DNA of 64,000 bases from JADJYF01 sp965278995. GTDB lineage: Bacteria > Pseudomonadota > Gammaproteobacteria > Ga0077536. This document shows positions 48,072-57,234 of this stretch, piece after piece. Both the position numbers and the translations under genes were made by a program. Positions within the stretch are counted from its first letter, which is position 1. The number at the start of each line of letters is the position of its first letter. Where the stretch lies: the NCBI GenBank assembly GCA_965278995.1, contig OZ257136.1, positions 2,232,001 to 2,296,000 on the forward strand, read 5' to 3'. The notes below the pieces were generated by a model. That model was not told the origin of the DNA, made no database searches, and was given only the letters and a program-made list of their open reading frames with translations.

Positions 48072-49019
48072 CTACTTTCGCTTCCACCCCCGATCGACCC
48101 TGATCGACACGCCGGCGAGGAGCAGCGCCAGCGCTATCAATGCCGCTCGCGGTACCGGCACACGTCGAGCAGCCAATGGCGAGTCCGGGTCATGCGGGTC
48201 GCTTTCGCCCGCATCGACTAGGCCATTGCAATTGGGGTCTTCAAGGCCGTCCGCAATACCATCGCCATCGCTGTCGATAGGTGCCAATGGGCGAAACCCC
48301 GAAAACGTTTCGAGCACCACAGGCTGGCCTTCTTCGCCTGCCTGATACAAACGCACCGAACCCGATGCTGTCGCACAGTAGAGGGCATTGGTACGCATAA
48401 AATACCAGCCCGACCACGGATTGCCCTCGCTGACGTTGATGTCCGACTGCATGAGCACGACGTCGGGGTCGAATGTGCGGGTGCCCTGGCCGAAGAGCGT
48501 TGACGTGCGCGACGTGTTGTACATGCGCAGATCCCGATCGCTGCCGCGCGACCACGCTGCTTCGACTGCGAAGCCGTTGAAGCCGCTGCGCAGAACGTTA
48601 TTGATCTCATAGACGTTCTGCGTACCGTTGACGGTGTTATTCAGCACCGCGCGCAGCGCGAATACGAGTCGATTGGCACCCGCTGGCGAGGTGTCGCGAA
48701 GAACGTAGTCGCGCACCGTACCGACGACGTAGTCGACTCCTGGCGTCTGCCCGATGGCGTTGCCGTCGAGGACGATGTTCTGCGTGCGCTGGTTGACGAC
48801 GGTGAACTGCGACGGCAGCGCGTAGGCGTCCAGATTGTTGTGCGGCGGAGGCACGCTGGGATTGATGAGCGTGCCGGGATTGATGCGCAGCGGATCAAAC
48901 AGCTCGTTGGCTGAACCGTTGACGGTCGCACCGGTAGTCGGCAATGTCTGAAATGCAGCGAATACCGGCAGCGTTATCCCGAGCAGGGCGATGAGTGTCA
49001 AAGTGCTATGGGCATGCAT
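48072..49019 (-). CDS. secreted CTERM-type protein, paralogue of the one at 52357
   Basis: A 315-residue exported protein. The N-terminal part starts AAFQTLPTTGATVNGSAN and the middle has VLRSGFNGFAVEAAWSRGS and GWYFMRTNALYC; both parallel the protein at 52357-53127. Near the C-terminus is a calcium-type repeat DSDGDGIADGLEDPNCNG, then VPVPRAALIALALLLAGV and a basic end, a divergent exosortase-like sorting tail. ATG 49019 is nine bases after AGGA; ATG 49028 abuts it. It lies 15 bp after the TonB-dependent receptor gene and is surely co-transcribed with it. Confidence 0.75.
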   Translation of the reverse strand: MHAHSTLTLIALLGITLPVFAAFQTLPTTGATVNGSANELFDPLRINPGTLINPSVPPPHNNLDAYALPSQFTVVNQRTQNIVLDGNAIGQTPGVDYVVGTVRDYVLRDTSPAGANRLVFALRAVLNNTVNGTQNVYEINNVLRSGFNGFAVEAAWSRGSDRDLRMYNTSRTSTLFGQGTRTFDPDVVLMQSDINVSEGNPWSGWYFMRTNALYCATASGSVRLYQAGEEGQPVVLETFSGFRPLAPIDSDGDGIADGLEDPNCNGLVDAGESDPHDPDSPLAARRVPVPRAALIALALLLAGVSIRVDRGWKRK

Positions 49020-49034
49020 GGATTTCATTCCTGG

Positions 49035-52019
49035 TTACTGACTGGCATAGCGAATCCCTACCCACACCGCACGCGGACCGCCGGGGCCGGCGAACTGCGA
49101 GTGGGTCCAGTCATTGCTGTTGTTGCTGAAGCCCGAAGCGTCGCGCGTGCCGTAAGGTGCATCGGTCGGAAACTCACTCGGAAATGCGTTGCGGCCCAAT
49201 TGCCCGGCGGTCACGAAATTCGCGTCGAAGAGATTGTCGACCTGGGCAAAGGCGCTGATCGTAGCGGTGATGCGGTAGCCGGCATCGAGATTGAACACGG
49301 CGAAAGGCGCGATTTCGCCTGCGCCGACGTAGTCACGGAAGTGGCGCGGTTTCGTGCTGCTGTTGTCGGTACCGCCCGGGCGATGTGCGTTGTTCTCGTT
49401 ACCGCGCACGTAGGCGGAAGACTGCGCCAGCAGTTGGATGCCCAATGTGAAGTGCGGCAGCACTTCGGCCACAACACCCGCGCGCAGCGCGTGCGCCGGC
49501 ACGCCGGGTATGATGTCTCCGGGCGCGATCAGGAACTCGCCTTCGAGCAGATCGGTGCCGGGAATGGTCTCGCGATCGGCGCTGCTGTTCGACAGGTTGA
49601 TAACAGATGCCTGCGACTGGAACGTAGCCTCGACGTGCGAATAATTCACATACCAGTCGATGCGCTGCGTGGCACCTTTCAGGCCGATTTCCGCACCGCG
49701 TCGGCGCGTGCGGCCGAAGGTGTCGAACACGCCGCGGTTCCCATAGCCGAGCGCGACGAAAATGATGTCGTCGTCGAGATCGGTCTGAAACAGCGCGATG
49801 TCCCAGCTGAACAGGTCAACCCACTCGCCGCGCGTACCCAGTTCGTAGGTAGTCGAACGCACCTGCGGCAGGAACGGATCATTGCTGAGCGTGGTCGGGA
49901 TCGTACAGCCCGGGCGCAGACCCGGATCGCGCAGAAGATCCTCCCGACTTGGCCGCGCACAGGCGAGCTCGATAGCCGATGGTGTGCGCGAACCGCGACT
50001 ATAGTTGGCGAACAGACTCAGATTCTCGCGCGCGTCCCAACTGATACCGACCGCTGGATTGAAAGCCCTGTAGACGTGCGTCTCTTCGCGACAGGTGAAG
50101 AACGGCAGATCGTCGGTGACATTGGTCGCCAGCGGTGGTGGGTCGCCCGGGCCACGGCAGCGCGGAATGATCGACGCCAGATCGTCGGCCTGAAAATTGA
50201 ACAGTGCGCGACCATACTCATTCTGTGTCTCGGTGCGCACGCGCGTGTACGAATAGCGCGCACCGAAAGACAGATTGACGCCGGGTCGCACGCTCAGCAC
50301 GTCGAACAGATACCCGGCAATCGAGCGATTGTTGCCATTCACGCGGTTCTGCAGGATGGGTCGCGAACTCGCGGCGAGAAGATTGGTAACCGGGAGCGTG
50401 TCGGTGAAGCTGAACGTGCCGCCCGGGTCCGGTGGGGGCAACGTGCCAATCAGCGACGCCGCGGTGACGGTATCGATGAAGACCGATGGGAATCCGGCGC
50501 CTGTCATCAGGGCGATGGCCTGAGCATAGTCTCCTGGCGTACAGGCGCCGATCCCGAGGATGAGATCGACGCCGGGATCGAAATCCGGACTCGCCGGATC
50601 CTTGTCGCAGCCTTCATCGACGTAGCGCTTGGCGACGAGCGTATCGGTTGAAGGCGGTGGTAGCGGCGTGCCGGGTGGGACGACGGTGATCGTCGTGCGC
50701 GAGAATTGTCTGTCGGGGTCAGCCACCACCTGCCTGTCGGCAAGAATATAAGCGAGCTGTTCGGATTGTTCGAACAGCGTTCCGTCGCTGTCATAGGTCG
50801 CCCCGACGACGAGCTGATTTCGCGCGGTCACCCAGTTCAGCTGCAGACCGAGACCACGACTCTCCTGCTCGGTATCGCCGAAGCCGAGCACTCCATTGGT
50901 GATGCAACCCGATACGCCGGTGTTCGGCACGAGCGGATCGCCCGGCGTATTTTCGGCGCCGTTGATCGCCTGGTTCGGTGCCGCTGGCACGCCCGGCGCG
51001 ACATCACAGGTTGGAATGCGCAGTGCCGCGGCCTCGACCCAGTCGTCCCAGAAATCGCCGTTGACACTTTCCTGATCGGAGTTGCGACGATAAGCCAGCA
51101 CGCTGGTCGAAAAATCGTCGTTGAAGTCTGCACGCCCAGTCAGCCACAGATGATCAAGTTCGTTGGAAATGCCATCGGGTGAGGTGTAAACCTGCCGGGG
51201 ATCGACCCGCAGATCCTCGGCGGGAATGAGCCCGCCGCCGAGCAGTTCGTTGTCTGCGTGTAACAACTGCACTGTCAACTGTCCCCGGCTGCTCTCGACA
51301 TCGCCGCGCGCGAACGCCTGGTTGATGGCCGACGGCGAACTGCGTCGCCAGCCGTCCTCACGCAGATAGTTGATGGCAAGCAGGCCACCGACGTGCTCAT
51401 CGCTGGCACCGGCCGTCAACTGGGTCTGGCGACGGCCCCAGCTGCCCGCCGTCTGCGTGGCATCGAGGCCCGGCGCGGTGAAACCCGACTTGGTCGTCAG
51501 CGACAGCGCACCGGCCAGCGAATTCAGGCCGAACAGCGGATTCGACCCCGGCAGCAACGCGAGCTGATCGATGGCATTGAGCGGGATCAGATCCCAGTTG
51601 ACGACCTGGCCGAAAGGTTCGTTGACGCGCACGCCATCGAGATAGACCGAGAGTCCCTGCGGTGTGGCGATCAGCGGCGAGGCGGAGAAGCCGCGAAACA
51701 CGAGGTCCTGCTGGAAAGGATTGCCGGTATTGTCCTGCACCGTCACTGACTGCAGTCGCTCGCTCATGAACTGCGTCGTACTGATTGCACCGCTGGCGGC
51801 AATCTCTTCTGCTGTCGCGCGCTGAATGTTGCTCGTGGCCAGACCCGGGTCGAGTTTGACGCCGGGCAACGGCGTCAGTACACGTGGCCGTTTCCCGTAC
51901 ACCACGACTTCGTCTCCTGCCTCTTCGGTTTCTTGCGCCGATGGCGTTGCCGCAAGCGTCGCAAGCGCATATGTCAGCGCCGTAGGAATAGCGAGCGAGC
52001 TGAACGGACGGAAACGCAT
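49035..52019 (-). CDS. TonB-dependent outer-membrane receptor
   Basis: A 994-residue receptor. After the signal peptide (ending ATPSAQE) a TonB-box-like DEVVVYG leads to the plug (SVTVQDNTGNPFQQDLVFRGF, LDGVRVNEPFGQVVNWDLIP) and a 22-strand-type barrel. It ends in RAVWVGIRYASQ. The mature chain has eight cysteines in four widely spaced pairs within long loop segments, which suggests surface disulfides. The cargo is unknown. ATG 52019 is used; the frame is open to 52067. It is co-transcribed with the CTERM-type gene downstream and divergent from a second copy. Confidence 0.9.
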   Translation of the reverse strand: MRFRPFSSLAIPTALTYALATLAATPSAQETEEAGDEVVVYGKRPRVLTPLPGVKLDPGLATSNIQRATAEEIAASGAISTTQFMSERLQSVTVQDNTGNPFQQDLVFRGFSASPLIATPQGLSVYLDGVRVNEPFGQVVNWDLIPLNAIDQLALLPGSNPLFGLNSLAGALSLTTKSGFTAPGLDATQTAGSWGRRQTQLTAGASDEHVGGLLAINYLREDGWRRSSPSAINQAFARGDVESSRGQLTVQLLHADNELLGGGLIPAEDLRVDPRQVYTSPDGISNELDHLWLTGRADFNDDFSTSVLAYRRNSDQESVNGDFWDDWVEAAALRIPTCDVAPGVPAAPNQAINGAENTPGDPLVPNTGVSGCITNGVLGFGDTEQESRGLGLQLNWVTARNQLVVGATYDSDGTLFEQSEQLAYILADRQVVADPDRQFSRTTITVVPPGTPLPPPSTDTLVAKRYVDEGCDKDPASPDFDPGVDLILGIGACTPGDYAQAIALMTGAGFPSVFIDTVTAASLIGTLPPPDPGGTFSFTDTLPVTNLLAASSRPILQNRVNGNNRSIAGYLFDVLSVRPGVNLSFGARYSYTRVRTETQNEYGRALFNFQADDLASIIPRCRGPGDPPPLATNVTDDLPFFTCREETHVYRAFNPAVGISWDARENLSLFANYSRGSRTPSAIELACARPSREDLLRDPGLRPGCTIPTTLSNDPFLPQVRSTTYELGTRGEWVDLFSWDIALFQTDLDDDIIFVALGYGNRGVFDTFGRTRRRGAEIGLKGATQRIDWYVNYSHVEATFQSQASVINLSNSSADRETIPGTDLLEGEFLIAPGDIIPGVPAHALRAGVVAEVLPHFTLGIQLLAQSSAYVRGNENNAHRPGGTDNSSTKPRHFRDYVGAGEIAPFAVFNLDAGYRITATISAFAQVDNLFDANFVTAGQLGRNAFPSEFPTDAPYGTRDASGFSNNSNDWTHSQFAGPGGPRAVWVGIRYASQ

Positions 52020-52356
52020 GCGTTGAAACTTCGATGAGCACGACGTGCCGGGCACCGCAACGCGCATCGGTATCGGGAACCCGGCGAGGCGCGCATGAAT
52101 GTGGCTCGACTTTAGGGACTGCCGGAAACGATGCGTAGGGAATTTTTCCCGAGTACTCGAGGACGACCGACAGTCGGGAATTTTTCTCGTTGATCCTGAA
52201 TGGGGCGCTCCCTATGCTCCGCTGCAACAGATGCGCATCAGAACGCGTCGTCATCATCAGGCCTGTGCGTAACGGATCACCGCGAGCGACCGATCCAGCG
52301 TCTGACATACCCGGGCGCATGGTCGGTATAGACGAACGTACACCAGGAGAGACACC
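52020..52356. other. divergent promoter region of receptor and CTERM genes
   Basis: 337 bp with no gene. Contains the GGGAA-TTT-TTCCC repeat pair listed separately and a GAGTACTC palindrome between its copies (52151-52158). Confidence 0.55.
52138..52189. promoter_or_regulatory. two copies of GGGAATTTTTCYCG, candidate operator
   Basis: GGGAATTTTTCCCG at 52138-52151 and GGGAATTTTTCTCG at 52176-52189, differing at one base, 38 bp apart start to start. The first is an inverted repeat GGGAA-TTT-TTCCC. They lie between the divergent receptor and CTERM genes, where a shared repressor or activator would bind. The binding protein is unknown. Confidence 0.55.
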
Positions 52357-53127
52357 GTGAAATTGACCCGACTCGTGCTCGCCGCGAGCCTCGCCGCCGC
52401 TGCCGGACCTGCGCTTGCCGCTTTTACTCCACTCCCGACTCAAGGCACGCTGCGTGTTTACGGATCCAACAGTCCGTTCACCGATCCGCTGCTGCTGCAG
52501 CCCGGCGTGCAGACTAACAACGAACTGCCGTTTACTTTCGAACTGCCTTCCAACCTCGTCCTGCTGGCGGCGATCCGCGAAACAGACTTCGCCCTGCCCA
52601 GCGAAGACGAGCCCGGTGAACTCGAAGAAGTCGGCGAGTTCTTCGACGCCGTGTTTCGCGACAGCAACGACGGCAAGCTCGTGTTCGGATCGCGCATCGT
52701 GCTCGACCCGAGCGAAGAAGGCGAGATCAACGATATCTTTCGTTTCGGATTTTCGAACTTCGACGTCGAAGTGGCGTGGACGTTCGTCAGTTCGGATGAC
52801 CTCAACCTGTTCTCGGCGGCACGCAGCCTGAACTCGAACATCGAAGATGACAGCGACGATGAATTCGACGCCGACGCGGTCGGGTTGGCCACCGATGTCA
52901 ATGTCGATGAGGACAAGCCGCAGACCGGCTGGTACCTGATCAAGACCAATGCAACGGGCTTTCGCCTGACCCCGAATGCGATTGGACTCAACCAGGCCGG
53001 AGAAGAAGATCAGCCGCCTTACATCGCCAATCTTACCGGCTACTCACCCGTCCCGGTGCCGGCAGCCGTATGGCTGCTCGGCAGTGCGGTGGTCGGCGTG
53101 GCCGGGTTCAAGCGGGCCCGGCGCTGA
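52357..53127 (+). CDS. VPxPA-CTERM (exosortase-sorted) secreted protein
   Basis: A 256-residue protein with signal peptide (MKLTRLVLAASLAAAAGPALA) and a clear sorting tail, VPVPAAVWLLGSAVVGVAGF followed by KRARR. The body is acidic. It parallels the protein at 48072-49019: LPTQGTLRVYGSN, FRFGFSNFDVEVAWTFVSS and GWYLIKTNATGF match in order. GTG 52357 has AGGAGA six bases upstream. It is divergent from the TonB-dependent receptor gene. Confidence 0.88.
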   Translation: MKLTRLVLAASLAAAAGPALAAFTPLPTQGTLRVYGSNSPFTDPLLLQPGVQTNNELPFTFELPSNLVLLAAIRETDFALPSEDEPGELEEVGEFFDAVFRDSNDGKLVFGSRIVLDPSEEGEINDIFRFGFSNFDVEVAWTFVSSDDLNLFSAARSLNSNIEDDSDDEFDADAVGLATDVNVDEDKPQTGWYLIKTNATGFRLTPNAIGLNQAGEEDQPPYIANLTGYSPVPVPAAVWLLGSAVVGVAGFKRARR

Positions 53128-53983
53128 GCGACTGATTGGCCGACTGCGTGGAGTTGTCTGCGCTCCCCGCCAAGCGGGGAGCGCAGTAGCGGGCAATTCG
53201 AACGCAACGATAGCGCCGACTTCCCCCGCGTCCGAGTAAGGCGGCAGCGAGCAGCAGCAAGCTCCACTCCGGTATAGGCACGCTGCGCGTTTCGACCTCC
53301 GCTGGCAGCGAAAAATCGACGGTCAACTGGGGCCGCGAATCAACCGCGGCTGCGGACCGGCCGTACAGCCGACGCGCACGCTGCGATACGTCGTCGCCTT
53401 CGGGACCGAGCAGGAACCAACCGAAATTCGCCGCAGGTCCGAGCAGCCATTGCTGCACGTCCTGTACCAGCGCGGGCGTCGATGGCACGGTGTAACTGCC
53501 GATACCGCCGACGGTCACACTCGCACTCGCACCGGTGGCGAAATCGCCACCTTCGTGCGTCCAGGGAGCTGGTGGCACGGCGCCGAAAAAACGCACATTC
53601 CAGGTCGCGTCGCCGCTCGCCGCCGGCGTACCTGCGCCACCGGTACCACCGTTCGAGTTGCCCTCACCCCACTCCGCCAGCACCTTATGCAGTCGTGCCT
53701 GATCATCGAGTCTCGACCCTATCGCTGCACGATCAATAACGAAACGAAGCGTGACGGCGTTGATGATGGCGTTTGACGGAATCGATGAAAGACCGAACCG
53801 CAACAGCGCCCGGCGCGGCGAGCCGCTCGCGATCGGTCCGATGAACAGAAAATCGCCGGCACCACTCGCGAAATCAGGATTGTCTTCAAACAGCGTCGCG
53901 TCGGCTATCGGCGCCAGCACAGTCTGCTCGCCGGCTGCCGCAAGGCTTACGCCAAGCAACGCTATTGCCGGGAGCAGACGCAC
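53108..53983 (-). CDS. DNRLRE-domain secreted protein with CTERM-like tail
   Basis: A 291-residue exported protein. After a signal peptide it has the DNRLRE-type beta-sandwich pattern: VLAPIADATLFED near the start, RRALLRFGLSSIP, then WNVRFFG and LVQDVQQWL. A sorting-like tail VPIPEWSLLLLAAALLG ends in GSRRYR, but about 35 further residues follow, run through a terminator-type hairpin and overlap the 3' end of the convergent CTERM gene by 20 bp. The tail may be an artefact of a lost stop or a frameshift. It is 21 bp downstream of another CTERM gene. The start is GTG 53983. Confidence 0.72.
   Translation of the reverse strand: MRLLPAIALLGVSLAAAGEQTVLAPIADATLFEDNPDFASGAGDFLFIGPIASGSPRRALLRFGLSSIPSNAIINAVTLRFVIDRAAIGSRLDDQARLHKVLAEWGEGNSNGGTGGAGTPAASGDATWNVRFFGAVPPAPWTHEGGDFATGASASVTVGGIGSYTVPSTPALVQDVQQWLLGPAANFGWFLLGPEGDDVSQRARRLYGRSAAAVDSRPQLTVDFSLPAEVETRSVPIPEWSLLLLAAALLGRGGSRRYRCVRIARYCAPRLAGSADNSTQSANQSLSAGPA
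53158..53186. terminator. terminator-type hairpin
   Basis: A perfect 13-bp stem (53158-53170 with 53174-53186) with a 3-base loop lies 30 bp after the stop of the plus-strand CTERM gene and inside the 3' end of the convergent DNRLRE frame. It lacks a clear U-tract. Confidence 0.7.
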
Positions 53984-54004
53984 CGGGGCGCCCCGCTGAG
54001 AAAA

Positions 54005-54670
54005 TCAGACGCGTCGACGAGCAGCTGCACCCAGCAGTCCGGCGCCTGCGAGTAACAGGGGCAGTGCCGCCGGCAGCGGCACCGGTGCCCCGGCGATGCG
54101 CAGATCGTCGAGCACGAAGCCATCGCCGCTGATACGCAGTCCAACGACGTCGGCGGTGGCGCGCCCAATGCCATAGAACACCCCGACATTGCTCAGAAAG
54201 GGATCGGCGAAATTGATCACGAACGAGTACGACTCGAGCAACGTGTAATCGCTGCCGTAAGCTTCGAGCGTGATCTCGGCCACGCCACTCAGCTCCTGAT
54301 AGATGCTGAATATCGCGCCCGCGCCGTAAGCCGGGTCGAACGTGAAATAAATGCTGCCGTCGTAGTCGGTACCGCCATTGACGAGATCACCGACGCCGGC
54401 GAAGCGATTGCCCGCACCCCAGGTGCCGTTCTCATTCAAATCGACAGCAAACGCACCTAGCGTCATGTCAGAATCCGCCGTAACGATGGCGGTGCCGCCA
54501 GCGACCAGCACTGGCCAGGGCGATGGTACGACCAGGCCGTCAAACGTTTCGAAGTCTTCGTCAATCGCGCCGAATGCGGCGCTGTCCGTATAGAGCGCTG
54601 CTTGGGCGTTCGTCTGCATGAACAAGCCGCCGGCGAGCAGTGCCGCGCTTGCGAGCATTGGTGTATTCAT
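54005..54670 (-). CDS. VPLPA-CTERM secreted protein
   Basis: A 221-residue protein with a signal peptide (ending NAQA) and the sorting tail VPLPAALPLLLAGAGLLG plus AARRRV. The body looks like a carbohydrate-binding-type beta-sandwich (an acidic stretch DEDFETFDG early; FVLDDLRIAGAP just before the tail). ATG 54670 has AAGGAG eight bases upstream. It lies 75 bp downstream of phoX and 21 bp upstream of the DNRLRE gene. Confidence 0.85.
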   Translation of the reverse strand: MNTPMLASAALLAGGLFMQTNAQAALYTDSAAFGAIDEDFETFDGLVVPSPWPVLVAGGTAIVTADSDMTLGAFAVDLNENGTWGAGNRFAGVGDLVNGGTDYDGSIYFTFDPAYGAGAIFSIYQELSGVAEITLEAYGSDYTLLESYSFVINFADPFLSNVGVFYGIGRATADVVGLRISGDGFVLDDLRIAGAPVPLPAALPLLLAGAGLLGAAARRRV

Positions 54671-54698
54671 TTCAGTCTCCTTATCGATTCATGGTGAG

Positions 54699-54725
54699 GT
54701 GAGCGGCGGTCGCGTTGCCGCTCAC
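54699..54725. repeat. intergenic hairpin between phoX and CTERM gene
   Basis: Stem GTGAGCGGC/GCCGCTCAC with a 9-base loop. No U-tract on either strand. It may attenuate or stabilise the phoX message. Confidence 0.5.
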
Positions 54726-54745
54726 GACTATTCGCTTTGTTACGC

Positions 54746-57133
54746 TCAGGCGCCGATGACGCCGCCGTCGTCGCGGGTAATGACCAGCACCGTTGAACGC
54801 GGTCGAACATTGGCGCCGGACGGTAACGGATTGCCGCCGATATCGGTCGCCAGGGGTTCACCGAAACTGTTCGCGGCGAACTGCGCTTGCGGCCAGTTGC
54901 TGAACTGTGTCGGATTGGCGGCCGGCGAATCCTCGCCAGGGTGCTGGATGCCGACGAACATCGCCTTGCCATCCGGCGTGTTGCTCACGCCCGTGACTTC
55001 GCAGTTGCGCGGGCTGGTGAGAAAGCGGCGAATCTCCCGCGTGTTCGGATCGGCACAGCACATGACATTGGCGCCGACATTGACAAAGTCACCGCCAGCA
55101 TCGCCAACCTGATCTGTCTGGATCCACAGTCGTCCGAACTGGTCGAACCAGAGGCCGTCAGGCGCACCGAAATCCGCGCTACCGGCCGGCACGTCGGCGA
55201 TATTCCCTTCGTACATCTTCCGGTTGAAATTCGGATCGGCAGCGTTAACCCCGATGAAATTGTCTTTGAGGTAATTCGCCGCGAGTGTTTTCGTAGTGAG
55301 CGAATCGCCGCACAGGACGAAGATGTCCCATTCGAAAGCCGTGGCTGTGACAACGTTGCCATTTTCGCGCCAGCGGACGATGTGACCATAATCGTTATCG
55401 GGTCGCGGGTTCGCGAGGTCCACCGGCGGCCGCGCACTCGCAGCCGCCGTGCTGCCATTCGGGTTGTTGACCGAAATACTGCCACCGCCGCCGCGACGAT
55501 TGTTGTTGGTCAAGGTGCAGTAGGCTTCGAGCGGATACTGCGCGTTGTAGCCAGCGCCGGCACCATTGATGTCGTAGCCGTAACCGTTGGCATACGTGCG
55601 CAGCGCGGTCCACTCGGGACGATCCATCATCGTCGCGCCGACCGCATCAGCGGCTTGACGCGTGCTGATCAGGATCTTGGCCAGGACTTCCGCATCGTTC
55701 GCACCGGCAAACGTTGGCAGTTCACGCAGCTTGAACTTCGTTCCAGGCACATTCGGATTGTCGATGACAGTATCGGTACCCGGAACGAGCGCAAGCCACG
55801 TGCCACGATAAGTGCCCGCCGCTGCACCAGGCGTCGAATCGAAACGCGCGACGTACAGTGTGCCGGTATCGAGCAGATCGCGATTCGAAGCGCGATTGGC
55901 CGGATTGAACGCACGTGCGCAGACGAACTTGTAGATGTATTCGTTGCGTTCATCGTCGCCGAGATAATAGGCAACGCGACGCGTACTGCTGTTCGGCACC
56001 GCGCTCATCGCAAGCTGAGCGCTCTCGTGTTTGGTCCGGCCGAGCGCAGTGCGTTTGACCGGCACGCTGGCCGGATCGAACGGATCGATTTCGACCACCC
56101 AACCGAACAGATGCGGCTCGAGCGGGTTGACGTCGGCATTGAAACGCGCGTCAACCAGGTGCCAGCGATAACCAAAATCGATCTGGCCGACGCCATAGCG
56201 GTTGTTGTTCTGCAGGATGGTCGGTTTCTGCGCCGCGTATTCAGGGCCGATGGCTGCGCCATTGGTCGGCGCCGCAAAATAACCGTTCCAGTTCTCTTCG
56301 CAGGTCAGATAGGTACCCCATGGCGTGTAGCCATGGGCGCAGTTGTTGGCCGTACCGTAAGCGGTATAACCATCATTGGTGCCGATTTCGACCGAGCCAC
56401 CCGGCTGTATGTTGTATTTTTTCGACTTCAAGAGCGGATGGCCAGCGGCCGGACCGGCAATCCGCATGGGCGTATTCACGGTCACGCGTCGGCCGTAAGG
56501 AGAGGTGCGAACCACGCCCCACTTGTTGGCGGTACGCCGAATCTCAGCGATCGACACGCCATGCGCGGCCTGTGATTTGCGCACTTTCGCGATGGTTACA
56601 CCGGCACCGCCGCCGAGACCTTCAGCGCCGTGGAGAATTTCTTCATGCGTATACTCGTTGTTGACGCACAGCACGCCGCGATCGCTGGACAGACCGCCGC
56701 GGGTCGGGAACGGGAACAGGTGCATCCCGTCGCAGTGCATGCCGAACTGCTGCAGCTGTGCAGCGGCGTCCTGCGTCGCATCTTCGCGCCAGTCGGGCGC
56801 ACCGGGCATGATCGGTTGACCCCAGGTAGCCAATACTTCGACTTTGTAGCCGACTGGTACGCGGATTTCATTGACGACGGGCGCAAGGCCTGGCGGTATG
56901 CTCTCGAAACCGATACCGCCAAAGCCATTGGCCGGCGGAATGGGCGCAGCGCTTGCATCGCGCATCAGGCCGGTCATGCCGAGGCCACCCAGTGAAGCCA
57001 GTGCCGCCGCACCGAAGGATTGCTTGAGGAACTGTCGGCGCGAATTTTCGACGCGCGCGATTACCTCGTGGATGGACTCGTTGCTGGACGGATTGACCGT
57101 CACCTCGTTACGCGGGTGTTTGCTCCCTTTCAT
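54746..57133 (-). CDS. phoX: PhoX-family (DUF839) alkaline phosphatase, Tat-exported
   Basis: A 795-residue protein of the PhoX/DUF839 family, calcium- and iron-dependent phosphatases that release phosphate from organic esters outside the inner membrane. A perfect twin-arginine motif SRRQFLK (residues 31-37) precedes the hydrophobic AAALASLGGLGMTGL. Family stretches include RGGLSSDRGVLCVNNEYTH, GTYLTCEENWNGY and GWVVEIDPFDP. It is longer than many PhoX proteins. A Pho-box-like triple repeat lies about 100 bp upstream, consistent with PhoB control. Two secreted CTERM-type genes follow. Confidence 0.9.
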   Translation of the reverse strand: MKGSKHPRNEVTVNPSSNESIHEVIARVENSRRQFLKQSFGAAALASLGGLGMTGLMRDASAAPIPPANGFGGIGFESIPPGLAPVVNEIRVPVGYKVEVLATWGQPIMPGAPDWREDATQDAAAQLQQFGMHCDGMHLFPFPTRGGLSSDRGVLCVNNEYTHEEILHGAEGLGGGAGVTIAKVRKSQAAHGVSIAEIRRTANKWGVVRTSPYGRRVTVNTPMRIAGPAAGHPLLKSKKYNIQPGGSVEIGTNDGYTAYGTANNCAHGYTPWGTYLTCEENWNGYFAAPTNGAAIGPEYAAQKPTILQNNNRYGVGQIDFGYRWHLVDARFNADVNPLEPHLFGWVVEIDPFDPASVPVKRTALGRTKHESAQLAMSAVPNSSTRRVAYYLGDDERNEYIYKFVCARAFNPANRASNRDLLDTGTLYVARFDSTPGAAAGTYRGTWLALVPGTDTVIDNPNVPGTKFKLRELPTFAGANDAEVLAKILISTRQAADAVGATMMDRPEWTALRTYANGYGYDINGAGAGYNAQYPLEAYCTLTNNNRRGGGGSISVNNPNGSTAAASARPPVDLANPRPDNDYGHIVRWRENGNVVTATAFEWDIFVLCGDSLTTKTLAANYLKDNFIGVNAADPNFNRKMYEGNIADVPAGSADFGAPDGLWFDQFGRLWIQTDQVGDAGGDFVNVGANVMCCADPNTREIRRFLTSPRNCEVTGVSNTPDGKAMFVGIQHPGEDSPAANPTQFSNWPQAQFAANSFGEPLATDIGGNPLPSGANVRPRSTVLVITRDDGGVIGA

Positions 57134-57234
57134 GAAATCAAGCTCCGTAGGTTTTCCTGGTACGCTGTGAGCGCCTGAGTTCCAGCGTGTGGCTGTCAGG
57201 CTGTTTGCCCGCGATTGAAGGTACCCGCGCTTAT

